NCBI GenBank assembly: GCA_965213525.1
Contig: OZ243889.1
Coordinates: 1,178,001-1,242,000 of the forward strand
From: G965213525 sp965213525
GTDB taxonomy: Bacteria > Actinomycetota > Acidimicrobiia > Acidimicrobiales > Poriferisodalaceae
Direction: 5' to 3'
DNA: 64,000 nucleotides
The notes under the pieces were generated by a model. That model was given only the letters and a program-made list of their open reading frames with translations, had not been told where the DNA came from and made no database searches. Positions 17,181 through 25,362 of this stretch are shown here, one piece after another; within the stretch, counting starts at the first letter, position 1, and every line of letters begins with the position of its first letter. A program made the position numbers and the translations under genes.

Positions 17181-17567
17181 CTCGTCCTCATCTTCCCCTC
17201 ACATAGGCCATCCATCCTGTCGACGGTGACGAACGGACATGCGGCGAGTCACACATCGACACGCCGCCATCGGACCGCCGAGCCGTGAGCGGGAGGGATG
17301 GCCCCCGGGCCGTCCCAGGCTCGACGCTGACGAGGGGATGGGACCGGATCGACGGTCCCATCCCCTCCTCACCACCTTCTCGGCCCGTGACCGGTCGTGC
17401 GCCCACCCGACGCGAGGTCGGCGCCCGCACCCCCTTCCCATCTGACATCGCCGTCGTGGCGAACATCTCAGGTGAGGACCTCTCCCGCCGCCACCCTGCG
17501 ACCAAGGTGCCGGCCCACGCGGGGCCAAGGGCGGCGTCGAGTCGACCGGGGGTGCGAGACTGCACGG
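17181..17567. other. Intergenic region between udgX and sigK
   Basis: 387 bases between two divergent genes. Apart from the perfect hairpin described next, no convincing gene was seen; the open frames here are short, arginine/proline-rich and lack ribosome-binding sites. Promoters for udgX and sigK must lie here, but no clear -35/-10 pair could be picked by eye. Confidence 0.6.
17332..17367. promoter_or_regulatory. Perfect 15-bp inverted repeat, six-base loop
   Basis: Arms 17332-17346 and 17353-17367, loop GATCGA, no mismatch. It has no following T-run. It sits upstream of both flanking genes, so it is not a normal terminator for either; a regulator site, a leader hairpin of sigK or a small dispersed element are possible. 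Confidence 0.55.
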
Positions 17568-18251
17568 ATGCCTGAGCCGGTCGACCGGGGCGATCGCCCC
17601 GTGCGACCCGAGACGGCACTGCCCGCCGACCGCCCCACCGTGGCGGGCGGCCCCCAGGGCCGCGACGACGTGCGACCGGGCGAGGGTCACCACGCCCGGC
17701 CTCCCGCCGATGACGATGCCAGCGTCGCCCTCGTACGGGCCGCCGCCGGTGACCCCGGCGCCTACGAGGTCGTCTACCGGGCCACCTCTCCTCACGTGTT
17801 CGGCCTCGTCACCCACCTGCTGCGCGATCCCGCCCGGGCCGAGGAGGTCACTCAGGACGTCTTCGTCGAGGGATGGCGCCTGGCCGGGCGCTTCGATCCA
17901 CATCGGGGCACCGCCCGGGCGTGGATGCTGACCCTCGCTCACCGCCGGGCCGTCGACCGCATCCGAAGCGAGCAACGATCCCGCGACCGCGAGCTGCGCG
18001 ACGCTCGACGGGTGGCCGTCGCTCCCGCCGGTCCCGACGAGATCGTCGCCGACCAGCTCGATGGCGAGCGGGTGCGGGCCGCCCTCGGGTCGCTGAGCGA
18101 CGTGCAACGTGAGGCCGTCGAGCTCGCCTACTACGGGGGCCTCGCCCACCGTGAGGTCGCCGAGCACCTCGACCTTCCCCTCGGTACCGTCAAGTCCCGC
18201 ATCCGCGACGGGCTCATCCGCCTGCGCTCAGAGCTCGGGGACGCCCCGTGA
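17568..18251 (+). CDS. sigK: ECF RNA polymerase sigma factor, SigK type
   Basis: Sigma factor of 227 residues. After about 50 polar residues comes region 2 (LRDPARAEEVTQDVFVEGW, then a -10-reading helix GTARAWMLTLAHRRAVD) and region 4 with a helix-turn-helix (LAHREVAEHLDLPLGTVKSRI). The ATG is the last in-frame start before the conserved part; a true start a little further in is possible. The next gene overlaps by four bases and is an RskA-type anti-sigma factor, which identifies this as the SigK group. A Mo-enzyme and a fasciclin lipoprotein follow, as expected for its regulon. Confidence 0.88.
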   Translation: MPEPVDRGDRPVRPETALPADRPTVAGGPQGRDDVRPGEGHHARPPADDDASVALVRAAAGDPGAYEVVYRATSPHVFGLVTHLLRDPARAEEVTQDVFVEGWRLAGRFDPHRGTARAWMLTLAHRRAVDRIRSEQRSRDRELRDARRVAVAPAGPDEIVADQLDGERVRAALGSLSDVQREAVELAYYGGLAHREVAEHLDLPLGTVKSRIRDGLIRLRSELGDAP

Positions 18252-18976
18252 CCCCCGACGAGCTCGACGAGGTGCTCGGGGCGTACGCCCTCGACGCGGT
18301 CACCGACGACGAGCGCGCCGAGATCGAAGGCGTCTTGACCGGCGATCCCGTCCGCCGGGCCGAGGCCGACTCGCTGCTCGGCGTGGCGGCTCAACTTGGG
18401 GCCGCTGTGCCCGCCACGCCGCCCCCGTCGCTTCGGTCCGCGGTGTTCGAGGAGATCGCCCGCACCCCCCAGGAGGCCCCGGTCGCCTCCCTCGATGCGG
18501 CGCGACACCGGCGCGCCTCCCGAACGGGTCGAGGTCGGCTGGCCCTGCTGGCCGGCGTCGCCGCAGCGGCGGTCGTGACGGCCGTCGGTGGGTTGGCCTT
18601 CGCCCTCGTCCAGGCGGACCAGCGCGCCGACCGGGCCGAGCAGGTCGCCCAGGTGCTCGCCGACGACGACGCCGTGGTCGTCGACCTCACCGGCGACCTG
18701 GCCACCACGCTGCGTGTGGCCTGGTCGGCGGAGGAGGACGCCACCGTCTTGCTGGCCGACGGGCTGGCGCCGGTGGGTGAGGACCAGACCTATGAGCTGT
18801 GGGTCCTCGGTGGTGACGCCCCGGTGCCTGCTGCGCTGTTCCGCCCCGATGACGGGGGCGAGCTGCGGGTGCGGGTCGAGGGGCTGGTGCCCGAGCGAGA
18901 CCAGTTGGCGGTGACCGTCGAACCCGCCGGCGGCAGCCCGGCCCCCACCGGGGACATCCTCGCCACGACCTCCTGA
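18248..18976 (+). CDS. rskA: RskA-type anti-sigma factor
   Basis: Membrane-bound anti-sigma factor of 242 residues. The cytosolic N-terminus (LDEVLGAYALDAVTDDERAE) is the sigma-binding four-helix segment, one membrane helix lies at about residues 98-120 (LLAGVAAAAVVTAVGGLAF), and the extracellular C-terminus carries the RskA domain (YELWVLGGDAPVPAALF, then ERDQLAVTVEPAGGS). It would hold SigK until cut by regulated proteolysis. GTG start overlaps the sigK stop (GTGA), so the two are made in fixed ratio. Confidence 0.9.
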   Translation: MTPDELDEVLGAYALDAVTDDERAEIEGVLTGDPVRRAEADSLLGVAAQLGAAVPATPPPSLRSAVFEEIARTPQEAPVASLDAARHRRASRTGRGRLALLAGVAAAAVVTAVGGLAFALVQADQRADRAEQVAQVLADDDAVVVDLTGDLATTLRVAWSAEEDATVLLADGLAPVGEDQTYELWVLGGDAPVPAALFRPDDGGELRVRVEGLVPERDQLAVTVEPAGGSPAPTGDILATTS

Positions 18977-18998
18977 GCGAAGCGGCGGCGCCCGGGGA

Positions 18999-19054
18999 CG
19001 ACGGGCGACGGGCGGCACCCGACGGGCGACGGGCAACGGGCAACGGGCAACGGG
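18999..19054. repeat. Heptanucleotide tandem repeat (8 units)
   Basis: Eight 7-base units in a row, C[GA]ACGGG, with the third unit degenerate: two CGACGGG, one odd, two CGACGGG, three CAACGGG. It lies in the 187-base gap between rskA and the Mo-enzyme gene. Period 7 does not fit coding; it may be a simple sequence array of the STRR kind. Confidence 0.85.
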
Positions 19055-19163
19055 CGGAGCAGCGGACGCCCATGCCGTCTCGGGCGCCGACGCGCCCGGG
19101 ACGCTCGAAGGGCCCTGCGGTCGTGGACCCCATCCGCCGACGGGGGCCCATCGAACACTGCAG

Positions 19164-20786
19164 GTGACCAACACGGCGCCCACCGCAACGCCACCATCGA
19201 CCGGGCTGGGGGGTGACCGTCCGTCGCGGACGCTTGCCGGGGCTGTCGGTGTCCTGGCCGCTGCGGCGGGACTGGCGATCGCCGAGGCGGTGGCAGGCCT
19301 GCGACGAGGCTGGCGTTCGCCGGTGCTCGACATCGGTGACCGGGTCATCGACGGCGTCCCGTCGACGGTCAAGGACCTCGCCATCGAGTGGTTCGGCTCC
19401 AGCGACAAGGCCGCCCTGCTCGTCGGCATCTTCGCCGCCCTCGGGTCCGTCGCCGCCGTCGTCGGGATCCTGGCAGTGCGTCGCAACCGGTGGATCGGAC
19501 ACGTCGGGGCGGGCGGGGTCGCAGCGATCGGTGCGGTTGCGGCGTTGGGCCGACGCACGGGCGATGCCTCGGTGGACGTCGTGGTGCCCTCCCTCGTCGC
19601 CGGCATCACGGCCGGCGCGGTGCTGTGGGCCCTGCCCCGGGTCGCCGCCCGGCGGCCCGAGCCGGGTGGGTCTGACGGAGAGGTCGGCGCCGGCCCCACT
19701 CGGCCGACCCAGATCGACCGTCGCCGACTGCTGGTGGGGCTCGGAGCCGTCGCGGCCGTCGCAGCCACCGCCGGTGCGACGGGGCGCTGGCTCAACGGAC
19801 GGCTCAGCGTCGCTGCCTCCCGCGCCGGGGTGGCCCTCGGCGTCCCGGCCCGAGCAGCCCCACCCGTGCCCGCCGGCGCCGAGCTGGACCTCACCGGCCT
19901 CACGCCGCTGTTCACCCCGAACGCCGACTTCTACCGAATCGACACCGCCCTCACGATCCCTCAGGTGCCGGCCGAGTCCTGGACCCTGCGCATCACCGGC
20001 ATGGTCGACGACGAGCTCGAGCTCACCTACGACGAGCTCCTCGCCTCGGACCTGATCGAGACCGACATCACGCTCACCTGCGTGTCGAACGAGATCGGCG
20101 GCGGCCTTGTCGGCAACGCTCGATGGGTGGGCGCTCCGCTCGCGGCACTGCTCGCCCGAGCGGGGCCTCAGGCTGGGGCCGACCAGGTCGTCGGACGGTC
20201 CGTCGACGGCTACACCTGCGGGTTCCCCCTCGCCGCGGCCCTCGACGGGCGCGACGCCATCGTCGCCACGTCGATGAACGGCCAGCCGCTGCCCCTCGCC
20301 CACGGGTTCCCGGCCCGGCTCGTGGTCCCCGGGCTCTACGGCTACGTCTCAGCGACGAAGTGGCTCGCCGAGATCGAGCTGACGACCTTCGACGCCTTCG
20401 ACCACTACTGGGAGCGGCGCGGCTGGGCCGAGCAGGCCCCGATCGAGACGATGTCGCGGATCGATACGCCGAGGGGACTGGATCGGGTGCCCCCGGGCCC
20501 CACGGCGATCGCCGGGGTGGCATGGGCGCAGACCCGGGGCATCTCGGGCGTGCAGGTGCGCATCGACGACGACGAATGGGTCGACGCCGAGCTCGCCGCC
20601 GCCGTCAGCGACGACACGTGGCGCCAGTGGCTGCACCGCTGGGACGCCACGCCGGGACGCCACCAGCTCAGCGTTCGGGGCATCGACGGCACCGGCGCCA
20701 TCCAAACCGCGCAGCGTGTCGAACCCATCCCGAGCGGTGCCACCGGGCACCACACGATCGTCGTCCTCGTGGACGACGCCAGCTGA
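19164..20786 (+). CDS. Membrane-anchored sulfite-oxidase-fold molybdenum oxidoreductase
   Basis: A 540-residue protein. The N-terminal third has about four membrane helices (residues 20-165), then a short segment RRRLLVGLGAVAAVAATAG that resembles a Tat-type signal. The rest is a sulfite-oxidase-family catalytic domain (about 250-440) with the candidate Mo-ligand cysteine in LTCVSNEIGG, then a Mo-cofactor dimerisation domain (about 450-535). Similar enzymes are YedY/MsrP-like reductases and sulfite/nitrate-type oxidases. Starts with GTG, no strong ribosome-binding site. Between rskA and the fasciclin gene, so likely part of the SigK regulon; an envelope redox role is inferred. Confidence 0.87.
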   Translation: MTNTAPTATPPSTGLGGDRPSRTLAGAVGVLAAAAGLAIAEAVAGLRRGWRSPVLDIGDRVIDGVPSTVKDLAIEWFGSSDKAALLVGIFAALGSVAAVVGILAVRRNRWIGHVGAGGVAAIGAVAALGRRTGDASVDVVVPSLVAGITAGAVLWALPRVAARRPEPGGSDGEVGAGPTRPTQIDRRRLLVGLGAVAAVAATAGATGRWLNGRLSVAASRAGVALGVPARAAPPVPAGAELDLTGLTPLFTPNADFYRIDTALTIPQVPAESWTLRITGMVDDELELTYDELLASDLIETDITLTCVSNEIGGGLVGNARWVGAPLAALLARAGPQAGADQVVGRSVDGYTCGFPLAAALDGRDAIVATSMNGQPLPLAHGFPARLVVPGLYGYVSATKWLAEIELTTFDAFDHYWERRGWAEQAPIETMSRIDTPRGLDRVPPGPTAIAGVAWAQTRGISGVQVRIDDDEWVDAELAAAVSDDTWRQWLHRWDATPGRHQLSVRGIDGTGAIQTAQRVEPIPSGATGHHTIVVLVDDAS

Positions 20787-20834
20787 CGTCACCCCTGACG
20801 CCAGCGCTCAGCGACCAACCAGAGAGGAACCCTC

Positions 20835-21641
20835 ATGCCCAACCGCTTCACCTTGCGCGCCGCAGCGCCGCTGCTCGGCCTCGCCCTCGTGGCATCGGCG
20901 TGCGGCGACAGCGACGACGCCGACGTCGACATCGACCCCGTCGACGCAGTGACCGAAGAGATGACCGAGGACATGACCGAAGAGGACGTGACCGAGGACA
21001 TGATGGACGACGACATGACCGAAGACGGCATGGCCGACGACACCATGGACGAGGACATGGCCGAAGACGGCATGGACGACGACATGATGGACGAGGACAT
21101 GGCCGAGGACGGCATGGCCGACGACATGACGGGCGACGAGATGGCCATGATGCCGACGGGTTCGGCGTGCGCCACCGTGCCGGCTGACGGCGAGGGCTCC
21201 TTCACCGGCATGGCCGACGACCCCGCCGCCACCGCAGCGTCGAACAACCCCGAGCTGTCCACGCTGGTCACTGCGGTCGAGGCCGCCGGGCTCGTCGACA
21301 CCTTGAACGGCGAGGGCCCCTTCACGATCTTCGCCCCGGTCAACTCCGCCTTCGATGCGCTCCCCGAGGGCGCCCTCGATGCCGTGCTCGCCGACACCGA
21401 CCTGCTGACCGCGGTGCTCACCTACCACGTGGTGCCCGGGCAGCAGCTCGGCTCGGACGCGCTCGCCGACGCCGGCACGGTCGCCACCGTCAACGGCGCC
21501 GACCTCGCCGTCGATGGCCTCACCGTTGGCGCCGGCGCCAACGTCGTGTGCGCCGACATCCCCACGGCCAACGCCACCGTGCACCTCATCGACGCCGTCC
21601 TGTTGCCCCAAGAGGCACTCGACGCCCTGGCCGCCGGCTGA
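20835..21641 (+). CDS. Fasciclin (FAS1) domain lipoprotein, MPT83-like, with Asp/Glu/Met-rich linker
   Basis: Surface lipoprotein of 268 residues. Lipobox LVASAC at about residues 18-23, then a linker (residues about 30-105) made almost only of D, E, M, T, G and A in loose repeats such as MAEDGM and DMMDED, then one FAS1 domain (about 120-265; FTIFAPVNSAF, LTYHVVPGQ, VHLIDAVLLP). MPT70 and MPT83 of mycobacteria are FAS1 proteins controlled by SigK, so the neighbourhood fits. AGAGAGGAA upstream fits a ribosome-binding site. The acidic Met-rich stretch could bind metal; this is only a suggestion. Confidence 0.9.
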   Translation: MPNRFTLRAAAPLLGLALVASACGDSDDADVDIDPVDAVTEEMTEDMTEEDVTEDMMDDDMTEDGMADDTMDEDMAEDGMDDDMMDEDMAEDGMADDMTGDEMAMMPTGSACATVPADGEGSFTGMADDPAATAASNNPELSTLVTAVEAAGLVDTLNGEGPFTIFAPVNSAFDALPEGALDAVLADTDLLTAVLTYHVVPGQQLGSDALADAGTVATVNGADLAVDGLTVGAGANVVCADIPTANATVHLIDAVLLPQEALDALAAG

Positions 21642-21709
21642 GCCGGCTCCGGGGACGGGCCGCCGCAGCCGGGTGACCCACCTGGGCCCCTGACCCTCAT
21701 CGACCACCA

Positions 21710-21748
21710 GAGCGGTGAGATCGCCTCGATCTGGCGATCTCACCGCTC
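21710..21748. terminator. Perfect 16-bp hairpin after the fasciclin gene
   Basis: Arms 21710-21725 and 21733-21748 with loop TCGATCT. It follows the FAS1 stop by 68 bases and precedes the next gene by 40, so it probably ends the sigK-associated transcript. There is no U-tract; such hairpins occur in actinobacteria. Confidence 0.65.
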
Positions 21749-21787
21749 GCGCGTCCACCGCGGAACCGCCGTGGGAGGCTCGACGGC

Positions 21788-23224
21788 GTGGAGCCCGACG
21801 ACGTCCCCCGTCACCGCCGCATCCACGCCAACCGCACGTTGAACCTGCGGGCCATGCGAGCCGTCGGCTACGACATGGACTACACGCTCGTCCCGTACTT
21901 CACCGACGAGTGGGAGCGGGCCGCCTTCGAACACGCCCTCGACGAGATCGACCGGCGGGGGTGGCCGGCCGCCGAGCTGCGCTTCGAGCCCGACGAGGTC
22001 ACCCAGGGCCTCGTCTTCGATCTCGAGCTCGGCAACCTCGTCAAGGCGACCCGCTTCGGGTACGTCATCAGGGCCTGTCACGGCACCCGCCCGCTCGCCT
22101 ACGACGAGCTGCGGGCCGCCTACTCGGGCACCTCGGTCGATCTCAGCGAACCCCGCTGGGAGTTCACCAACACCATGTTCTCGCTGTCCCAGTCCAGCCT
22201 GTACGGCCAGCTCGTCGACCACCTCGACGCCGGGCGCCTGCCGGGCGTGGTCGGCTATGGCGAGCTGCACCAGGTGGTCGGCGCGGCCATCGACGCCGTG
22301 CACGTCGGCACCGACCTCAAGCCCGGCATCCTCGCTGACCCCGAGCGCTTCATCGACCCCGACCCCCACATCGCCTCGACCCTCACCGACCAGCGCCGAG
22401 CCGGCAAGCGCGTGCTGCTGATCACGAACTCCGACTGGGACTACACCCGGGAGGTCATGCGCCTCGCCGTCGAGCCGTTCGTGCCGGCCGGCACCACCTG
22501 GCGTGAGCTGTTCGACATCGTCATCGTCAGCGCCCGCAAGCCGTCGTTCTTCACCTCGGACCAGGCGGTGTTCCGCATCATCGACGAGGACCGGGGCACC
22601 CTGATGCCCCACCACGGTCCGCTGCTGGCCGGTGAGGCCTACGTCGGGGGCGGCGCCCGTCTGGTCGAGGAGTCGCTCGGGTTGACCGGCGACGAGCTGC
22701 TCTACGTCGGTGATCACCTGTTCGGCGACGTCCACGTCACCAAGATCACGTTGCGGTGGCGCACCGCGCTGATCGTGCGCGAGCTCGAGGAGGAGATCCT
22801 CGACGCCGAGGCGTTCGAGCCCCACCAGCGCGAGCTCGTCTCGCTGATGGCTCACAAGGCGGCCCTGGAGCGCCAGCTCGCCGTGGCCCGTCTGGACCGC
22901 CTGCGCGCCGGCGCCGAAGCCGACGATGCGAGCGCTGACGGTGACGCCGGTGACGCCGATGACGCCCGGGATCTCATCGCCCAGGTCGTGGCCACCATCG
23001 CCGAGATCGACGACGCCGTGGCCCCGCTCGCCCGGGCGTCCGCCCAGCTGACCAACCCCCGGTGGGGACCGATCATGCGAGCCGGGCTCGACAAGAGCCT
23101 GTTCGCCCGTCAGGTCGAGCGCTACGCCGACGTCTACACGAGTCGGGCGTCCAACCTCGGCCTGGCCACCCCGTTCGCCTACCTCAGAGCCCCCCGCAGC
23201 GACCTGCCCCACGACCCCCGCTGA
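21788..23224 (+). CDS. HAD-family 5'-nucleotidase (NT5C2-like)
   Basis: A 478-residue HAD phosphatase. Motif I is GYDMDYTLV (DxDxT; first Asp is the nucleophile), motif II serine/threonine in LLITNSDW, and the later acidic motif is VGDHLFGDVHV. Length and the YDMDYTL opening match the cytosolic purine 5'-nucleotidase group (IMP/GMP hydrolysis) rather than small HAD enzymes. A helical Ala/Asp-rich insert lies at about residues 370-405. GTG start, 40 bases after the hairpin. No obvious partners. Confidence 0.85.
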   Translation: MEPDDVPRHRRIHANRTLNLRAMRAVGYDMDYTLVPYFTDEWERAAFEHALDEIDRRGWPAAELRFEPDEVTQGLVFDLELGNLVKATRFGYVIRACHGTRPLAYDELRAAYSGTSVDLSEPRWEFTNTMFSLSQSSLYGQLVDHLDAGRLPGVVGYGELHQVVGAAIDAVHVGTDLKPGILADPERFIDPDPHIASTLTDQRRAGKRVLLITNSDWDYTREVMRLAVEPFVPAGTTWRELFDIVIVSARKPSFFTSDQAVFRIIDEDRGTLMPHHGPLLAGEAYVGGGARLVEESLGLTGDELLYVGDHLFGDVHVTKITLRWRTALIVRELEEEILDAEAFEPHQRELVSLMAHKAALERQLAVARLDRLRAGAEADDASADGDAGDADDARDLIAQVVATIAEIDDAVAPLARASAQLTNPRWGPIMRAGLDKSLFARQVERYADVYTSRASNLGLATPFAYLRAPRSDLPHDPR

Positions 23225-23289
23225 GCCTGGCTCGCGCCGGCGATGCCGCCTGGTCGTTCACGTGGCGGGCCGAGGGGCGCGCCGGCGAC

Positions 23290-24585
23290 TCAGGCGGTGG
23301 CGTCGACCACGTCGAAGGTGATGCCGGCGTGGGCGACGAGACGGTCGACGAGCACACCGTCAAGGGCGCTCGCCGGTGTCCAGAACCCCCCGCCCACCTC
23401 GTCACGGCCGCGATCGAGCAGCGCCAGCGCCGCCTCGGTCAACATCCTCGACGTCGAGCCGTACCCGGGGTCGCGGTCGCCGACCACCTTGGTCTCGAGG
23501 CGCTGGCCCGCTGCGGTGCGCCCGAAGAACCTCACGTCGAACCAGCCGGCAGCCTGGGCCTCGGGGGCCGGACCCTGTCCCGATGAGGGCACCAGCCGGT
23601 CGACCAACCACCGGGTCGGCCCGAACGAGCTGAGCGCCGCCGCGGCGCCGGTGCCGATGGTGACCCCGGTCGCCGCCCCCAACCCGATCGGACCGGTGCC
23701 GGTGAGGACCGCCTCGTCGTAGGCGAACCGCTCGCCCCAGGGGTGACCGAGCAGGGCGTGGGTGCGCAGGACCACCCGCACGTTGGGCGTGGCCATGACG
23801 AAGGGGGCGACCCACCGTCCGCTCAGCTCGTCGCGCCGGGGGCGACGGACCTCGGGCTGGGCGGGGCCGTGACGTGAGCCCTCCGGCGCCAGGGCGTGGG
23901 GGTCGTCGAGCACCTCACGGGCGAGCGCGTCGCCCCCGCGGGCCTCGTCGAGAGCGTTGAGGCCGCTGGCGATGGTGCCGCCGCTCACCCCGCCGCTGGC
24001 GCCCTGCAACCGCATGCCGATCCGCTCGCACGGGGCGCCGAAGCGGCGCTGCGCCTCGGCCTGGGTGAACCAGACCCCGAGATCAGAGGGGATGGAATCG
24101 AACCCGCACGCGTGCACGATGCGGGCGCCCGACGCCGCCGCAGCGTCCTGGTGGGCGTCGATCATGGCGCGCATCCACCTGGGCTCACCGGTGAGGTCGC
24201 AGTGGTCGGTGCCCGCCACCGCGGCGGCAGCGACGAGGTCCGAGCCGTGGAGGGCGTAGGGTCCGACGGTCGACACCACGACACGAGTGGACTCGGCGAG
24301 GCGTCGCATCGCCGCCGGGTCGTGGGCGTCGGCGACGATCTGCTCGACGTCAGCCCCGGTGTCAGAGGCCACCCGGGCGAGCTTGGCGGCGTCACGCCCG
24401 GCGATCGCCCACCTCAGGTCCGGCCTCGCCTCGGGTCCGGCCGGGTCGGCATCCCCGCCGCCGCCCGCTCCGCTGTCGCCGTCGGACCCGCCGGTGCCGA
24501 TCCGTTCGACCAGGCGCCGACAGACGAGCTGGCCGACGAAGCTCGTGGCACCGAACACGCAGAGGTCGAGGTCGCGATCGCTCAT
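23290..24585 (-). CDS. Saccharopine-dehydrogenase-like NAD(P) protein (trans-acting enoyl reductase type)
   Basis: A 431-residue Rossmann-fold protein. It opens with VFGATSFVGQLVCRRL, the GxxxxVG pattern of this family, followed by a glycine/aspartate-rich insert (GSDGDSGAGGGGD, residues about 33-50) and IVHACGFDSIPSDLGVW, a very conserved family stretch. Mycobacterial relatives include the trans-acting enoyl reductase of phenolic-glycolipid synthesis. It converges on the nucleotidase and is divergent from the NUDIX gene. Lysine metabolism is unlikely; a lipid reduction role is possible. Confidence 0.85.
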   Translation of the reverse strand: MSDRDLDLCVFGATSFVGQLVCRRLVERIGTGGSDGDSGAGGGGDADPAGPEARPDLRWAIAGRDAAKLARVASDTGADVEQIVADAHDPAAMRRLAESTRVVVSTVGPYALHGSDLVAAAAVAGTDHCDLTGEPRWMRAMIDAHQDAAAASGARIVHACGFDSIPSDLGVWFTQAEAQRRFGAPCERIGMRLQGASGGVSGGTIASGLNALDEARGGDALAREVLDDPHALAPEGSRHGPAQPEVRRPRRDELSGRWVAPFVMATPNVRVVLRTHALLGHPWGERFAYDEAVLTGTGPIGLGAATGVTIGTGAAAALSSFGPTRWLVDRLVPSSGQGPAPEAQAAGWFDVRFFGRTAAGQRLETKVVGDRDPGYGSTSRMLTEAALALLDRGRDEVGGGFWTPASALDGVLVDRLVAHAGITFDVVDATA

Positions 24586-24692
24586 CGTCTGAGCATGACA
24601 CCCCCGCCCCGGTCACCCCCCGACGAACCCAGGGGTGTCCCCTGGCTCAGCGTCCTCGTCCGGGAGCCTGGCGGTGACAGACTCCGTTCGCG

Positions 24693-25229
24693 ATGACCGA
24701 CGACGTCGAGACCGATCCGAGCTGGCTGTCCCCCGAGGACCTCGAGGTCGCCCGGGGCCGCATGCCGATCGTGTACGTCGACGCCGTGCCCGTCCGCGTG
24801 GACGGCAGCGGCGAGGTCACCCACGTCGGGCTGCTGCTGCGGGTGATGCCCGACGGCACGATCAGCCGGGCGGTGGTGTCGGGCCGGGTGCTCTACGGCG
24901 AGCGCATCCGAGCCGCACTGGTCCGCCACATCGAGAAGGACCTCGGCACGCTCGCCCTGCCCCGCGTCCCGCTCGACCCATCGCCGTTCACCGTCGTGGA
25001 GTACTTCCCCGAGCCGTGGGTGAGCGGCTTCCACGACCCCCGCCAGCACGCGGTCAGCCTCGCCTACCTGGTGCCGATCGAGGGCGACACCGAGGCGAGC
25101 GACCGGGCGCTCGACGTGACGTGGCTGACCCCCGGCGAAGCGGTCAGCCCCGAGGTCCGTGGGGAGATGACCGGCGGCCACGACCGGCTCGTGCGCCTGG
25201 CCCTCGCCCACGCAGGCTGCCTGCCGTAG
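24693..25229 (+). CDS. NUDIX-like hydrolase family protein (DUF4916-like)
   Basis: A 178-residue protein resembling the actinobacterial NUDIX-type DUF4916 proteins: conserved PIVYVDAVPVRVD, then VSGRVLYGERIRAALVRHIEKDLG in place of a standard NUDIX box, and PFTVVEYFPEP. The canonical GX5EX7REUXEEXGU motif is not complete (E in GERIR and HIEKDLG remain), so pyrophosphatase activity is doubtful. It precedes the first P450 by 133 bases. Confidence 0.72.
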   Translation: MTDDVETDPSWLSPEDLEVARGRMPIVYVDAVPVRVDGSGEVTHVGLLLRVMPDGTISRAVVSGRVLYGERIRAALVRHIEKDLGTLALPRVPLDPSPFTVVEYFPEPWVSGFHDPRQHAVSLAYLVPIEGDTEASDRALDVTWLTPGEAVSPEVRGEMTGGHDRLVRLALAHAGCLP

Positions 25230-25362
25230 CCGCCGGCCGTGTTCGGCCCTCCCTGGGGGCCCGTGTCGCGTCGACCGGCGGCTCGTGTGGCGTCAGGCAC
25301 GTCGCGACTACGCTGGCACCAGAGCCGTCGGCCCCGGTGCGCCGGCGACCGAGGGGGGTGCG

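Noticed and set aside
23225..23289. Direct repeat CGCGCCGGCG between converging genes
   Set aside because: Short, GC-rich and in the same orientation; likely chance.
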